Of a DNA stretch of 64,000 nt, positions 53,210 through 63,789 are shown piece after piece (the first letter of the stretch is position 1; the number at the start of each line of letters is the position of its first letter). Both the position numbers and the translations under genes were made by a program. The stretch is from positions 3,836,501 through 3,900,500 of the forward strand of contig NZ_JADOVJ010000001.1 in the NCBI RefSeq assembly GCF_015752315.1, in the 5' to 3' direction. A model generated the notes under the pieces. It was not told the origin of the DNA. It ran no database searches and saw only the letters and a program-made list of their open reading frames with translations. This stretch comes from Nocardioides luteus. GTDB lineage: Bacteria > Actinomycetota > Actinomycetes > Propionibacteriales > Nocardioidaceae.

Positions 53210-55078
53210 ATGCGTACGCTCCGGGCTGCTCTCGCGGTCTCGCTCCTGGCCGGTGCCTACGTCCTGGCTGCCTTCGTCCTGGTCGGCCAGCAGGTGGCCC
53301 CGCGGCAGCCGCGCTCCAAGACCTCGACCGATCCCGGCGGGCTCCTCCTCACCGAGCAGGAGCAGCCGGGGCTGTGGGCGGAGGCCCGCCAGCTGGCCGC
53401 CGCCGCCGGGACCCGCGCACCCGACGAGATCCGCCTGGTGCCGGACGTCAACGCGGCGGTCAGCGAGGAGACCAGCCTCCTCGGGCTCAGGACCGGGACC
53501 CGGCGGATGTTCCTCGGCGTACCTCTCCTCCAGGGGCTCTCCCGCAACCAGCTCCACGCGGTGCTCGCCCACGAGCTGGGCCACCACAGCACCACCCACA
53601 CCCGGCTCGGCGCCCTCATCCACCGCAGCCGCCTGGCGATCGCCGAGGTCGCCGCCGGCCTGTCGAACCCGCTGGTGAAGCGGCCCTTCCGGACGTACGC
53701 CCGGATCTTCTTCGCCCTCACCCGCCCGCTCGCGCACGCCCACGAGATCGACGCCGACCGGCTCAGCGCGCAGGTCGCCGGACCGCGGACCGCGGCCGTC
53801 ACGCTGCGCACCCTGCCGGCGCTGGATGCCGCCTGGCACATCTACCTGGAGCAGTACGTCGAGGCCGGCACCCACTACGGCCTGCGCCCGACGCGCTTCT
53901 TCGACAACTTCACCAACCTGATGAGCGACCCCGAGCGCCTCCAGGAGCTGTCCCGGATCAGTGCGGCACCACCCGAGGCCAAGCTGTCGGCCTACGACTC
54001 GCACCCGCCGCTGACGGAGCGGATCGAGCGGCTGGAGGCGATGGCCGCCGCGAACGAAGGCGATCCCACCACCGCTGACGGCACGGACAAGTCGGGCAAC
54101 GCCACCAGCATCCTGCGCTACCCGCAGCAGTCCTTCCTCGCGCTCGAGGACAAGACCTTCGCCGGCTCGGGCCTGACCCCGGCCCCGATGGCCGAGATCG
54201 TCATCGTCGCCGGCGCCCGCGCCGCGGCGTACGACGCCGAGACCCTCCTCAACGCCATGCAGGAGAACCAGATCGAGCCGGCCACGGTCCGCGGCGCCCT
54301 CGACCTGATCGCCGCCGGCGACCTCGACCGCCTGCTGGACCTGGTCGAGGTCGAGCCGACGGATGCCGAGCAGCCCGGCGGCCCGGCCGACCAGGCCGGC
54401 GAGGCGAAGCGGAGGGTCATCGCTCGCCTTCTCGGCGCCGCGATCGCCCACGAGCTCGTCGACGAGGACAAGGCCCGCTACGAGCTCAGCTGGGCGGGCC
54501 CGTGGCGCCTGGTCGACATCGCCGGCCACGAGGTCGACCCCGAGGAGCTCGCCTACGAGGCCCTCGGCTCCCCCGGCTACGCGGCCGCGCTGCGCGCCTG
54601 GGTGCACCAGCTCGACGCGACGGTCGAGACCGAGGCCCAGGCGCAGCCCGACGACTCCCCCGCCCAGGCGCCGGCGCCCGACGGCTGGATCGGTGCCTTG
54701 GCACCGGTCTCCGGCGACGGCTTCCGTACGCTGCTGGTGACCGACTCCGGCCTGATGCTGGTCAAGCCCTCGAGCTCCGACCGCCTCGCCACCGGCCTGG
54801 CCTCGGTGACCTCCGGCTCACCGGGCAGGAAGCTGATCCAGCGGGCGCTGGACCGACCGCCCGCCGAGCTCGCCGCGACCGCCAACGCCTCGTTCGTGCC
54901 CTGGGACCAGATCCGTGCCCTCCACCTCAAGCACGGCAGCAGCGGCCGCCGCTCGGCCGACATCACCATCGCCGGCGGCACCGGCTGGTCGCTGCGCTGG
55001 ACCGACGCCGCGGAGGCGGAGGGCCACATCTGGCCCGCCGTCGACCACTACCTCGGCCGCCGTTTCACCGTCGACTGA
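53210..55078 (+). CDS. M48 family zinc metallopeptidase with long C-terminal extension
   Basis: 622 aa. An N-terminal hydrophobic segment (LAVSLLAGAYVLAAFVLVG) anchors it. The zinc motif is AHELGHHSTTH, with the third ligand in HEIDADRLSAQ, and YDSHPPLTERIERLE closes the M48 domain at about residue 280. The remaining ~340 residues are unlike the classic HtpX family: acidic Ala-rich helices, a Gln/Pro linker and a PH-like or beta-rich end (TLLVTDSGLMLVKP, WSLRWTDAAEAEGHIWP). The extension has no recognised function. Divergent from folC. Confidence 0.85.
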   Translation: MRTLRAALAVSLLAGAYVLAAFVLVGQQVAPRQPRSKTSTDPGGLLLTEQEQPGLWAEARQLAAAAGTRAPDEIRLVPDVNAAVSEETSLLGLRTGTRRMFLGVPLLQGLSRNQLHAVLAHELGHHSTTHTRLGALIHRSRLAIAEVAAGLSNPLVKRPFRTYARIFFALTRPLAHAHEIDADRLSAQVAGPRTAAVTLRTLPALDAAWHIYLEQYVEAGTHYGLRPTRFFDNFTNLMSDPERLQELSRISAAPPEAKLSAYDSHPPLTERIERLEAMAAANEGDPTTADGTDKSGNATSILRYPQQSFLALEDKTFAGSGLTPAPMAEIVIVAGARAAAYDAETLLNAMQENQIEPATVRGALDLIAAGDLDRLLDLVEVEPTDAEQPGGPADQAGEAKRRVIARLLGAAIAHELVDEDKARYELSWAGPWRLVDIAGHEVDPEELAYEALGSPGYAAALRAWVHQLDATVETEAQAQPDDSPAQAPAPDGWIGALAPVSGDGFRTLLVTDSGLMLVKPSSSDRLATGLASVTSGSPGRKLIQRALDRPPAELAATANASFVPWDQIRALHLKHGSSGRRSADITIAGGTGWSLRWTDAAEAEGHIWPAVDHYLGRRFTVD

Positions 55079-55955
55079 CCGTGTGGTTGGCCGAGTCGAC
55101 GAGCGGGCGGAAGCCGATCTTGGCGTAGACGTGGTTGGAGACCGGGTTGTCCTTGTCCGTGTAGAGCGCGACCCGCGCGCCGGCGGCCAGCAGCTGCCGG
55201 CTCACCTCGGCCACCGCGGCGCTGGCGTAGCCGTGGCCCTGGTGCGCCTTCGGGGTGTAGACCGGGCCGATCCTGGCGACCCCGAACGCGGGGGCGTTGA
55301 AGCCGGTGAGGTGCACGACCTCGCCGTCGAGCTCCCACAGCAGGATCCGGCCCTCGTCGATCCGCTTGCGGATGTCGTCGGCGTCGTGGTGCTCCTCGGC
55401 CTGTGCCCGGTCGGCGTTGCCGGCCTGCTCACGCGCGGCCCGCCCGAAGTCGTTGAACCACTCCAGGCACACCTCCACGTCGGCGTACGTCGCCTTCCGC
55501 GGCCTCCCCAGGACACCGGACGGCACCGCCAGCTCGGCGAGCTCCCACAGCCTCGCCTCCAGCGCGCCCTCGACCGTGCCGCCCCACAGCCTGGCCGACT
55601 CCTCGGCGACGATGCGGGACGCCGGCAGCGAGCCGTTGGCACCGCCCGGGTGCTCACCGCGCGCGTGCAACGCCCGGGCCAGCTCGACCGCGGCCTCGTC
55701 CGGCATCGGGCAGATGAAGAGCGGGTAGGGAGCGAACGGTGCCGTACGCATCGCGACCCCGACGACCCGGCCGTCCAGGCTCGCGGTGGCCCACCACTCG
55801 TACGGATGCCCCTCCGGTCCTCGGCGCGCGGCGCGCTCGGCCACGGTCGCGACCACGCTCACGACCACCGGGTCGGCGGCCAGGTAGCCGCCCGCGGCGT
55901 CCAGGAAGGCAGCAGGATCGTCGTAGAAGTCGATACGTGGCACGGCCGGGCTCAT
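55065..55955 (-). CDS. GNAT family N-acetyltransferase, two-domain
   Basis: 296 aa. The C-terminal GNAT core contains RIGPVYTPKAHQGHGYASAAVAEVSRQLL (acetyl-CoA motif) and DKDNPVSNHVYAKIGFRP. The N-terminal half is a degenerate GNAT-like domain, as in a group of large actinobacterial acetyltransferases of unknown substrate. ATG 55955 is chosen; upstream sequence overlaps the valS promoter region. Its stop overlaps the convergent M48 gene by 14 bp. Confidence 0.85.
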   Translation of the reverse strand: MSPAVPRIDFYDDPAAFLDAAGGYLAADPVVVSVVATVAERAARRGPEGHPYEWWATASLDGRVVGVAMRTAPFAPYPLFICPMPDEAAVELARALHARGEHPGGANGSLPASRIVAEESARLWGGTVEGALEARLWELAELAVPSGVLGRPRKATYADVEVCLEWFNDFGRAAREQAGNADRAQAEEHHDADDIRKRIDEGRILLWELDGEVVHLTGFNAPAFGVARIGPVYTPKAHQGHGYASAAVAEVSRQLLAAGARVALYTDKDNPVSNHVYAKIGFRPLVDSANHTVSRR

Positions 55956-56035
55956 GACCGAAGCATGGCGAGTGCGCGACACCGGCCTCAACCGGGTTTC
56001 GCGCCACGAACCGTGCGCCCATAGGATTTGGTCCC

Positions 56036-58666
56036 ATGACTGAGACCACGCCCACGCAGACCGCACCGGAGACGAATACGCCCGCTGAGCAGCGCGTAGT
56101 CGCCGTACCGGACAAGCCGGTTCTCGAGGGCCTGGAGGCCAAGTGGGCCGAGCGGTGGAAGAACGAGAAGACCTACGCCTTCGACCGCACCCAGCCGCGG
56201 GAGAACGTCTACTCGATCGACACCCCGCCGCCGACCGTCTCCGGCAGCCTGCACGTCGGCCACGTCTTCTCCTACACCCACCCCGACCTGATCGCCCGCT
56301 TCCAGCGGATGAACGGCAAGTCGGTCTTCTACCCGATCGGCTGGGACGACAACGGCCTCCCCACCGAGCGCCGCGTCCAGAACTACTTCGGCGTCCGCTG
56401 CGACCCGAGCCTGCCGTACGACCCCGACTTCACCCCGCCTACGAGGCCGGACCCGAAGCGGCAGATCTCCATCAGCCGGCCCAACTTCGTCGAGCTGTGC
56501 AACCAGCTGGTCGTCGAGGACGAGAAGGTCTTCGAGGACCTGTGGCGCACGCTGGGTCTCTCCTTCGACTGGGACCAGCAGTACACGACCATCGGCAAGG
56601 TCTCCCAGACCGCCTCGCAGAAGGCGTTCCTGCGCAACCTGGCCCGCGGCGAGGCCTACCTGCAGGAGGCGCCGACCCTGTGGGACGTCACCTTCCAGAC
56701 CGCGGTCGCCCAGGCCGAGCTGGAGGCCAAGGACTACCCCGGCTTCTTCCACCGCGTCGCCTTCCACAAGGCCGACGGCACCCCCGTCCACATCGAGACT
56801 ACCCGTCCCGAGCTGATCCCGAGCGTGGTCGCGCTGATCGCGCACCCCGACGACGACCGCTACAAGGACCTGTTCGGGAGCACCGTCACCAGCCCGATCT
56901 TCGGCGTCGAGATCCCCGTCCTGGCCCACGAGGCCGCGGAGATGGACAAGGGCGCCGGCATCGCGATGTGCTGCACCTGGGGTGACCTCACCGACGTCCA
57001 GTGGTGGCGCGAGCTCAACCTCCCCGCCCGTGCGCTGATCGGCCGCGACGGCCGCTTCGCCCGCGAGACTCCCGAGTGGATCACCTCCGAGGCCGGGGTC
57101 GCGGCGTACGAGGACCTGAAGGGCAAGACCGTCCACTCGGCCCGCGAGGCCGTCGTCGCGATGATCCGCGAGTCCGGTGACCTCGACGGTGAGCCGAAGA
57201 AGACCCAGCGGATGGCCAACTTCTACGAGCGCGGCGACAAGCCCCTCGAGATCGTCGCCAGCCGCCAGTGGTACATCACCAACGGCGGCCGCAACCCCGA
57301 GCTGCGCGAGCAGCTGCTGGCCCGCGGTGGCGAGCTCTCCTGGCTGCCCGAGCACATGCGCCACCGCTACGACAACTGGGTCGGCGGCCTCAACGGCGAC
57401 TGGCTGATCTCGCGCCAGCGCTTCTTCGGCATCCCGTTCCCGGTCTGGTACGCGCTCGACGACGAGGGCAACCCCGACTACGACAAGCCGCTGCTGCCGA
57501 GCGAGGACCAGCTGCCGATCGACGCGTCCACGGACGTCCCGGCCGGCTACGAGGAGGCGCAGCGCGGCAAGCCGGGCGGCTTCCAGGGCGACCCGGACGT
57601 GATGGACACCTGGGCGACCTCGTCGCTGACCCCGCAGATCGCCGGCGGCTGGGAGGCCGACCCCGACCTGTTCAGCCGGGTCTACCCGATGGACCTGTGC
57701 ACCCAGAGCCACGAGATCATCCGCACCTGGCTTTTCGGCCGCATCGTCCGCGCCCACCTCGAGGACGGCACCGTCCCGTGGAGCCACGCGATGATCGCCG
57801 GCTGGATCCTCGACCCCGACCGCAAGAAGATGTCGAAGTCGAAGGGCAACGTCGTCGTCCCGACCGAGATCCTCGACAAGTTCGGCGCCGACGCGGTCCG
57901 CTGGCGCGCCGCGCTGACCCGCCCGGGCATGGACTCGCCCTTCGACGAGACCCAGATGAAGGTCGGGCGCCGACTGGCGATGAAGATCCTGAACGCCTCC
58001 AAGTTCGTCCTCGGCAACGTCGGCGCGGCCACGCTCAACCCGGTCGCGATCACCCAGCCGGTCGACTGCGCGCTGATGGCGCGCCTCAAGGAGACGATCA
58101 CCAAGGCGACCGACGCGTTCACGGCCTACGACTACTCCACGGCCCTGGAGACCTCGGAGAAGTTCTTCTGGGAGTTCTGCGACGACTACCTCGAGCTGGT
58201 CAAGGAGCGGGCCTACGACGAGGACGGCGGCCTCGCCACCGAGTCGGCCCGCGCGACCCTGGCCACGGCTCTCCATGTCCAGCTGCGCCTGCTCGCCCCG
58301 TTCCTCCCGTACGTCACCGAGGAGGTCTGGTCGTGGTGGCAGACCGGTTCGATCCACACGTCCTCGTGGCCGCGTGAGCTCGAGCTCGGCACCGCTGCCG
58401 CCGCCGACCCGGCGGCGCTCGACGCGGTCGCGGCGACCCTGACCGGGATCCGCGGCGCCAAGTCGACCGCCAAGGTCAAGATGCGCCACCCGCTGGCCAA
58501 GGCCGAGGTCACCGGCCCCGCCAAGCTGGTCAAGGACGCGGAGGCCGCCGCCGCGGACCTCAAGCGCGTCGGCAACATCGTCGGCGACCTGTTCTTCACC
58601 GTCGACGAGAACGCCACCGAGATCACCGTCACCGCCGAGCTGGCCGAGGTCCCCGAGGAGGCCTGA
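56036..58666 (+). CDS. valS: Valyl-tRNA synthetase
   Basis: 876 aa class I synthetase. HIGH-type motif [31 protein letters not shown], editing domain [23 protein letters not shown] motif [11 protein letters not shown], and the anticodon domain ([32 protein letters not shown]). The C-terminal arm is short. An extra ~25-residue Thr/Pro-rich N-terminus precedes the core. It charges tRNA-Val. Divergent from the GNAT gene and ending at a perfect 17-bp hairpin. Confidence 0.97.
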   Translation: MTETTPTQTAPETNTPAEQRVVAVPDKPVLEGLEAKWAERWKNEKTYAFDRTQPRENVYSIDTPPPTVSGSLHVGHVFSYTHPDLIARFQRMNGKSVFYPIGWDDNGLPTERRVQNYFGVRCDPSLPYDPDFTPPTRPDPKRQISISRPNFVELCNQLVVEDEKVFEDLWRTLGLSFDWDQQYTTIGKVSQTASQKAFLRNLARGEAYLQEAPTLWDVTFQTAVAQAELEAKDYPGFFHRVAFHKADGTPVHIETTRPELIPSVVALIAHPDDDRYKDLFGSTVTSPIFGVEIPVLAHEAAEMDKGAGIAMCCTWGDLTDVQWWRELNLPARALIGRDGRFARETPEWITSEAGVAAYEDLKGKTVHSAREAVVAMIRESGDLDGEPKKTQRMANFYERGDKPLEIVASRQWYITNGGRNPELREQLLARGGELSWLPEHMRHRYDNWVGGLNGDWLISRQRFFGIPFPVWYALDDEGNPDYDKPLLPSEDQLPIDASTDVPAGYEEAQRGKPGGFQGDPDVMDTWATSSLTPQIAGGWEADPDLFSRVYPMDLCTQSHEIIRTWLFGRIVRAHLEDGTVPWSHAMIAGWILDPDRKKMSKSKGNVVVPTEILDKFGADAVRWRAALTRPGMDSPFDETQMKVGRRLAMKILNASKFVLGNVGAATLNPVAITQPVDCALMARLKETITKATDAFTAYDYSTALETSEKFFWEFCDDYLELVKERAYDEDGGLATESARATLATALHVQLRLLAPFLPYVTEEVWSWWQTGSIHTSSWPRELELGTAAAADPAALDAVAATLTGIRGAKSTAKVKMRHPLAKAEVTGPAKLVKDAEAAAADLKRVGNIVGDLFFTVDENATEITVTAELAEVPEEA

Positions 58667-58692
58667 GCCTCAGCGCGGCGCCCGAACGACGG

Positions 58693-58729
58693 AGCAGGCC
58701 CCGGACCGCGATGCGGTCCGGGGCCTGCT
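58693..58729. terminator. Very strong hairpin terminator behind valS
   Basis: Perfect 17-bp stem AGCAGGCCCCGGACCGC / GCGGTCCGGGGCCTGCT with a GAT loop, 26 bp after the valS stop. Confidence 0.88.
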
Positions 58730-58813
58730 TCGTCCCTCACTCCAGCCCAGCGTCCGGGGGGACTCGCTCGGCCGGTCACTCCGGCGTGGTGCGGGTCGCC
58801 ATCGGAGTGATCC

Positions 58814-59722
58814 CTACTGCACCGACTTCTCGGCGCAAGCCTTGTCGTCGTTGCTACCTTCCTTCGGCTCGTGCTCCGGCTCCGGTGCCTCCGTCGTCGC
58901 TGCGTCGGACGGCTCGGTGGAGTCGGTGCTGGCCTCGGGGTCGGCTGCGGGCGACGACCCTACCGGGCTCTTCGGCTCAGCGCACGCCTCACCGCACTCC
59001 GGCGTGGCCTCCGGCTCCGGACCCTCGCTCGCTCCCGGGAGCGTCTTCACGTCCTCGGCGATCGCGGCGGTGAGCTCACAGGCGTCCTCGGCGATCTGCT
59101 CGACCTCCGACTTGCGTGTCTCCGGCTCCTTGGCGGGATCCTTCGTCTCCTCGGTCGCCTCGTCGCGCTCCTGGTCCTTCTTGGGCTCCTCCAGCGGAAG
59201 GTCCTCGACCGGGACGCCGGCGTCGGCCGCGATCAGCTGGCGCAGGAACATCGGCACCGCCTCGTCGACGGGCCTGGCGTCCTCCTCGGCCACGAACGGC
59301 CACAGCAGCGGAGCCATGATGCCCGGGATCGGGCCCACGGAGGGCACCAGCGTGGGGGGCGTCGCATCGCCCTCGTCCTCGCCGGGGTCGGCGGGTGCTG
59401 TCGGCTCCTCGGAAGACGGTGCGTCGGGCTGCTCTGCGGGCGCGGACGGCTTGTCGTCCGGCTTCTGGTCACCCTGCTGGTCCGGCTCGGCGGCGTCCTG
59501 ATCACCGCGGTCCGCCTCCGCCGCCGTGCTCGGGATCGTCGAGACCCCGGAGACGTCGGGGTCCGGGGCGGGCGGGATCACGGTGAAGTCGGCCTGGCCC
59601 GAGAGCGTACGCGGCACCCGGTGCAGCGCCGAGATGTCCGGGCTGAGGGTCTGGACGACCACGAGCAGGCCGATGAGCACCACGGCGGCGTAGGCCATCA
59701 CCGGGCCCCTCTGGAACCTCAC
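58814..59722 (-). CDS. Membrane-anchored acidic low-complexity protein, unknown function
   Basis: 302 aa. One N-terminal hydrophobic helix (AYAAVVLIGLLVVVQTL) is followed by a long extracytoplasmic region rich in Glu, Asp, Pro, Ala and Ser. Only a central stretch (PTLVPSVGPIPGIMAPLLWPF, PMFLRQLIAADAGVPVEDL) looks able to fold. Six or so Cys occur late in the chain. No family was recognised. GTG start at 59722. It lies downstream of clpX on the same strand, behind a hairpin, and is convergent with valS. Confidence 0.7.
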   Translation of the reverse strand: MRFQRGPVMAYAAVVLIGLLVVVQTLSPDISALHRVPRTLSGQADFTVIPPAPDPDVSGVSTIPSTAAEADRGDQDAAEPDQQGDQKPDDKPSAPAEQPDAPSSEEPTAPADPGEDEGDATPPTLVPSVGPIPGIMAPLLWPFVAEEDARPVDEAVPMFLRQLIAADAGVPVEDLPLEEPKKDQERDEATEETKDPAKEPETRKSEVEQIAEDACELTAAIAEDVKTLPGASEGPEPEATPECGEACAEPKSPVGSSPAADPEASTDSTEPSDAATTEAPEPEHEPKEGSNDDKACAEKSVQ

Positions 59723-59791
59723 GTGCCCACTTCCCTACCGAGTGACGGAGCTGGAAAGGTACAGACGATCATCAGTGCGTATTGTGTCCGA

Positions 59792-59819
59792 CCGTCCGGG
59801 CCGATACCGACCCGGACGG
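59792..59819. terminator. Hairpin behind clpX
   Basis: CCGTCCGGG (59792-59800) pairs exactly with CCCGGACGG (59811-59819), 10-base loop, about 20 bp after the clpX stop. Confidence 0.65.
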
Positions 59820-59838
59820 GGAAAATGACCCAAACGGA

Positions 59839-61131
59839 CTAGGCCGACTTCTTCTTGGTCTCCTTCTCGCGCGGCACGAGGGTCGGCATCTCGCCGTCCT
59901 CGACCACCTCGCGGGTGACGATCACCTTGCCGACGTCGCCGCGAGAGGGCACGTCGTACATCACGTAGAGGAGGACCTCCTCGATGATCGCCCGCAGGCC
60001 TCGGGCACCGGTGCCGCGCTCGAGGGCCTTGTCGGCGATCGCGGTGACCGCGTCGTCGGTGAACTCGAGGTCGACGCCGTCGAGGTCGAAGAGCTTCTGG
60101 TACTGCTTCACCAGCGCGTTGCGCGGCTCGGTCAGGATCTTCACCAGGGCCGCCTGGTCGAGCTTCTCGACGCTCGCGATCAGCGGCAGCCGGCCGATGA
60201 ACTCGGGGATCAGGCCGAACTTGGTGAGGTCCTCGGGGCGGACGAGCTTCAGGAGGTCCTCGGACTCCTTCTCGGCCTTGCCGCGCACCTCGGCGGTGAA
60301 GCCGAGGGTCTTCTTGCCGACCCGCTGCTCGATGATGTGCTCCAGACCGGCGAAGGCGCCACCCACCACGAAGAGGATGTTGGTGGTGTCGATCTGGATG
60401 AACTCCTGGTGCGGGTGCTTGCGGCCACCCTGCGGCGGCACCGAGGCGGTGGTGCCCTCGATGATCTTCAGCAGCGCCTGCTGCACGCCCTCACCGGAGA
60501 CGTCGCGCGTGATCGAGGGGTTCTCCGCCTTGCGGGCCACCTTGTCGATCTCGTCGATGTAGATGATGCCGGTCTCGGCCTTCTTGACGTCGTAGTCGGC
60601 GGCCTGGATCAGCTTGAGGAGGATGTTCTCGACGTCCTCACCGACGTAGCCCGCCTCGGTCAGCGCGGTGGCGTCCGCGATCGCGAACGGCACGTTGAGC
60701 ATCCGCGCCAGCGTCTGCGCCAGGTAGGTCTTGCCGCACCCGGTCGGGCCGATCACCAAGATGTTGGACTTGGCGACCTCGACCTGCTCCTCCTTGGCGT
60801 GCTTGCCGGGGCCCTGCGGGCCACCGGGCTGCAGGCCGGCCTGGACGCGCTTGTAGTGGTTGTAGACCGCCACCGCGAGCGACTTCTTGGCCTGCTCCTG
60901 GCCGATGACGTAGGAGTTGAGGAAGTCGAAGATCTCCTTCGGCTTGGGGAGGTCGGCGATCTCCACCTCGGAGCCCTCGTTGAGCTCCTCCTCGATGATC
61001 TCGTTGCAGAGGTCGATGCACTCGTCGCAGATGTAGACGCCGGGACCCGCGATGAGCTTCTTGACCTGCTTCTGGCTCTTCCCGCAGAAGGAGCACTTCA
61101 GCAGGTCACCTCCGTCGCCGATGCGTGCCAC
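59839..61131 (-). CDS. clpX: ATP-dependent Clp protease ATP-binding subunit ClpX
   Basis: 430 aa. N-terminal C4 zinc finger ([10 protein letters not shown] ... [10 protein letters not shown]), Walker [16 protein letters not shown], Walker [14 protein letters not shown], sensor and arginine-finger regions and the IGF-type loop ([11 protein letters not shown]) for docking on ClpP. It unfolds substrates for the ClpP1P2 protease encoded 100 bp upstream. GTG start at 61131. A Lys-rich end (KETKKKSA) follows the last helix. Confidence 0.97.
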   Translation of the reverse strand: MARIGDGGDLLKCSFCGKSQKQVKKLIAGPGVYICDECIDLCNEIIEEELNEGSEVEIADLPKPKEIFDFLNSYVIGQEQAKKSLAVAVYNHYKRVQAGLQPGGPQGPGKHAKEEQVEVAKSNILVIGPTGCGKTYLAQTLARMLNVPFAIADATALTEAGYVGEDVENILLKLIQAADYDVKKAETGIIYIDEIDKVARKAENPSITRDVSGEGVQQALLKIIEGTTASVPPQGGRKHPHQEFIQIDTTNILFVVGGAFAGLEHIIEQRVGKKTLGFTAEVRGKAEKESEDLLKLVRPEDLTKFGLIPEFIGRLPLIASVEKLDQAALVKILTEPRNALVKQYQKLFDLDGVDLEFTDDAVTAIADKALERGTGARGLRAIIEEVLLYVMYDVPSRGDVGKVIVTREVVEDGEMPTLVPREKETKKKSA

Positions 61132-61186
61132 GAGTGGCCTTCCTTCCCCGACTTGTGCTGCTAGGTCCGAATAGTTACTGACGGTA

Positions 61187-61223
61187 CCCCGCGCCGCGCC
61201 TTCGATGTGGGAGCGGCGCGGGG
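61187..61223. terminator. Hairpin terminator behind clpP2
   Basis: CCCCGCGCCGC (61187-61197) pairs exactly with GCGGCGCGGGG (61213-61223), 15-base loop, 8 bp after the clpP2 stop; it separates clpP1-clpP2 from clpX. Confidence 0.7.
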
Positions 61224-61231
61224 CCCGAGGG

Positions 61232-61837
61232 TCAAACGAGCGCCGGCGTCTTGAGCGACTCGAGCACCGAGTCGATCAGGCCGTACTCCACCGCCTGCGC
61301 GGCGGTGAGGATCTTGTCGCGCTCGATGTCGTGGCTGACCTCGTCCATCGACTTGCCGCTGTGGTCGGCGATCATCTTCTCGAGCAGCTCACGCATCCGC
61401 AGGATCTCGTTGGCCTGGATCTCGATGTCGGAGGTCTGGCCGAAGGTGCCCTCGGTGTAGGGCTGGTGGATCAGGATGCGGCTGTTGGGCAGCGCCATCC
61501 GCTTCCCCTTGGCGCCCGCGCCGAGCAGGATCGCGGCGGCCGAGGCGGCCTGACCGATGCAGACGGTCTGCACGTCCGGCTTGATGAACTGCATCGTGTC
61601 GTAGATCGCGGTGCAGGCCGTGAACGAGCCACCCGGGCTGTTGATGTAGATCGAGATGTCCTGGTCCGGGTTCATCGACTGCAGGCAGAGCAGCTGGGCG
61701 ATGACCGCGTTGGCGACGTCGTCGCTGATCGGGGTGCCCAGGTAGATGATCCGGTCCTCGAAGAGCTTGGCGTAGGGGTCGATCCGGCGGACGCCGTACG
61801 ACGTACGCTCCTCCCACTGCGGGATGTAGTAGTTCAT
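61232..61837 (-). CDS. clpP2: ATP-dependent Clp protease proteolytic subunit ClpP2
   Basis: 201 aa. Catalytic Ser in [15 protein letters not shown], His in [11 protein letters not shown] and Asp in [12 protein letters not shown]; the handle [17 protein letters not shown] is standard. ATG 61837 ([12 protein letters not shown]) starts the processed-type N-terminus of the actinobacterial second ClpP. In Actinobacteria two different ClpP rings join to form the active protease. It follows clpP1 by four bases. Confidence 0.95.
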   Translation of the reverse strand: MNYYIPQWEERTSYGVRRIDPYAKLFEDRIIYLGTPISDDVANAVIAQLLCLQSMNPDQDISIYINSPGGSFTACTAIYDTMQFIKPDVQTVCIGQAASAAAILLGAGAKGKRMALPNSRILIHQPYTEGTFGQTSDIEIQANEILRMRELLEKMIADHSGKSMDEVSHDIERDKILTAAQAVEYGLIDSVLESLKTPALV

Positions 61838-61841
61838 GTCC

Positions 61842-62510
61842 TCAGTCCTTCTTGTGGGCGGGGCGGCCCTCGTCGGAGGCTTCCTTCGCGCTCTTGATGA
61901 CCTGGTCGACCAGGCCGTAGTCGAGCGCCTCGGCCGCGGTGAACCAGCGGTCACGGTCGGCGTCGACGGTGACCTGCTCGACGCTCTGGCCGGTGTGCTC
62001 GCTGATCAGCTCCAGCAGCACCTTCTTGATGTGCAGGGACTGCTGGGCCTGGATCTTGATGTCGGAGGCCGAACCGCCCATGCCCGAGGAGGGCTGGTGC
62101 ATCATGATCCGCGCGTGGGGCAGCGCGTAGCGCTTGCCCTTCGCACCGGCGCAGAGCAGGAACTGGCCCATCGAGGCGGCCAGACCCATGCCGACGGTGG
62201 CCACGTCGTTGGGGATGTAGTTCATCGTGTCGTAGATGGCCATACCGGCATCCACGGAGCCACCGGGCGAGTTGATGTGAAGGAAGATGTCGGCCTCGGG
62301 GTCCTCCGCGGAGAGCAGCAGGAGCTGCGCGCAGATCGCGTTGGCGTTCTGGTCGCGGACCTCTGAGCCGAGGAAGACGATGCGCTCCCGCAGCAGTCGG
62401 TTGTAGATGTTGTCGTCGAGAAGGCTCAGACCGCCGCCGTTGCCGCCCAGGCTCGGGGAGAGCCCTGGGGCACCGGCGTGAGCGTCAGCCGCGCTGGAGT
62501 CGATGTTCAC
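61842..62510 (-). CDS. clpP1: ATP-dependent Clp protease proteolytic subunit ClpP1
   Basis: 222 aa. Catalytic Ser in [14 protein letters not shown], His in [13 protein letters not shown] and Asp in [13 protein letters not shown]. About 30 residues of Gly/Ser/Ala-rich sequence precede [15 protein letters not shown] and are probably removed as a propeptide. GTG 62510 (encoding VNIDSS) is the assumed start; no strong ribosome site decides it. First gene of the clpP1-clpP2 pair. Confidence 0.94.
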   Translation of the reverse strand: MNIDSSAADAHAGAPGLSPSLGGNGGGLSLLDDNIYNRLLRERIVFLGSEVRDQNANAICAQLLLLSAEDPEADIFLHINSPGGSVDAGMAIYDTMNYIPNDVATVGMGLAASMGQFLLCAGAKGKRYALPHARIMMHQPSSGMGGSASDIKIQAQQSLHIKKVLLELISEHTGQSVEQVTVDADRDRWFTAAEALDYGLVDQVIKSAKEASDEGRPAHKKD

Positions 62511-62593
62511 AGGATCGACACTAGCCGCCACAGCCAGTTGTTCCACGGCTGGTGTGCCAATGTTCGCCGACGGCGTATTCGCTCGACCTGGGC

Positions 62594-63580
62594 TCAGGCC
62601 AGCCAGCGCAGCAGGGCGTCGTGGACCGCCGGGTGGTTCGACAATGGCGTCTCCGCGGTCGAGAGCGTGAAGCGCTCCGCGGTCGGGAACAGGTCGCGCA
62701 CCCGTCGCGACCGCAGCGGCGTCTTGTGCCGCCACCACAGCATCTCCCCGAAGAGACGCCCCACCCGGTTGGGCCGCGAGGTGGCGTTGTCGGTGACCAG
62801 CAGATAGTCGACGTCCGGTCGCGGCGGCAGCATCGCCTCGTCGGCGCCGACGACGGCGATCCCCGCGAGGTGCTCGTCGATCTGCTTGCCGACGCCACCC
62901 GAGATCGGGGCGGAGGTGACCGCGTAGGGGGTCGTGCCGAGGGCGATCAGCTCGGAGACGTACGTCGTCCACGGCCGGGCCCCGGAGGTGGCCACCCCGA
63001 GCGCGTTGCGGGCGATCAGCCCGCCGCCCGCGTAGCCGACCAGGACGATGCGCGGTGTGCCGGGGAGGGCGTCGACGCAACCCTGGATCCGGCTGCTGAG
63101 CGCCACCGCGGCGGGCACCGACGTGCTGCCGGCCGTGACGTGCATGTGCAGCGGCATCCAGCCGAGCAGCTCGGCGAGCCGCTCGGCGTACGTCGCGCCG
63201 GTGGACCGGGAGCCCTCGACCCAGACGCTCTCGTCCTTGCCCGCCGGCGGGACCAGGACGAGGACACGAGGATTCGTCCCGGTCTGCCGCTGAGCGGCCG
63301 CCCACTCCTGCGGGCTGACCATCCGGCCCTCGTGACGGACGGAGACGGCGGGCCCGGAGTCGGTGTTGACGACACCACGGACGATCGGCGCCGCCAGCGC
63401 GAAGGGCGCGGCGAAGGGGCGCCGGGCGAAGGCGGTGATGCGCCAGGCGAGCTTGGCCAGGCCGACGAGGCCGGCCACCTTGCCCTGGCCACGGTCGAGC
63501 TGCTCCGCGGCTTCGGGGTCCACCGGAACGTCCTCGACGTTGAGGACCACGGCTCGGACGGTCTCGGGACTGGAGGTCAC
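62594..63580 (-). CDS. Alpha/beta-hydrolase-fold protein lacking the nucleophile Ser
   Basis: 328 aa from GTG 63580 ([11 protein letters not shown]); an ATG at 63628 would add 16 residues. The fold is suggested by [16 protein letters not shown] (oxyanion strand), [37 protein letters not shown] (strand 5 and elbow), [11 protein letters not shown] and a late [14 protein letters not shown]. The elbow has Ala 184 (GYAGG) where hydrolases have Ser, so classical hydrolysis is unlikely. It is upstream of clpP1 on the same strand, 83 bp apart. A binding or scaffold role is possible. Confidence 0.7.
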   Translation of the reverse strand: MTSSPETVRAVVLNVEDVPVDPEAAEQLDRGQGKVAGLVGLAKLAWRITAFARRPFAAPFALAAPIVRGVVNTDSGPAVSVRHEGRMVSPQEWAAAQRQTGTNPRVLVLVPPAGKDESVWVEGSRSTGATYAERLAELLGWMPLHMHVTAGSTSVPAAVALSSRIQGCVDALPGTPRIVLVGYAGGGLIARNALGVATSGARPWTTYVSELIALGTTPYAVTSAPISGGVGKQIDEHLAGIAVVGADEAMLPPRPDVDYLLVTDNATSRPNRVGRLFGEMLWWRHKTPLRSRRVRDLFPTAERFTLSTAETPLSNHPAVHDALLRWLA

Positions 63581-63789
63581 CCTGGAAGCGTAGGGCTTCC
63601 ACACCGGCGATGCGTCCAGCTGTGCCATCCGAACGTCGTCCCTGTGTCTCAGATCACATGCCCGTACCCGCATCCCGTACGTTTGCGTTCACTCGCGCGT
63701 ATGGTGTCCGTGATGCTGTTGTTACTGGTGTTGCGTGACGATGGCGGTCTTCGCGGGTTACCGTCGGATGGGGAAGGGGGTGTCGGTAC

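Noticed and set aside
55988..58489. Long minus-strand open frame opposite valS
   Set aside because: Antisense shadow of the valyl-tRNA synthetase gene; no family features and Gly/Leu/Val-rich noise.
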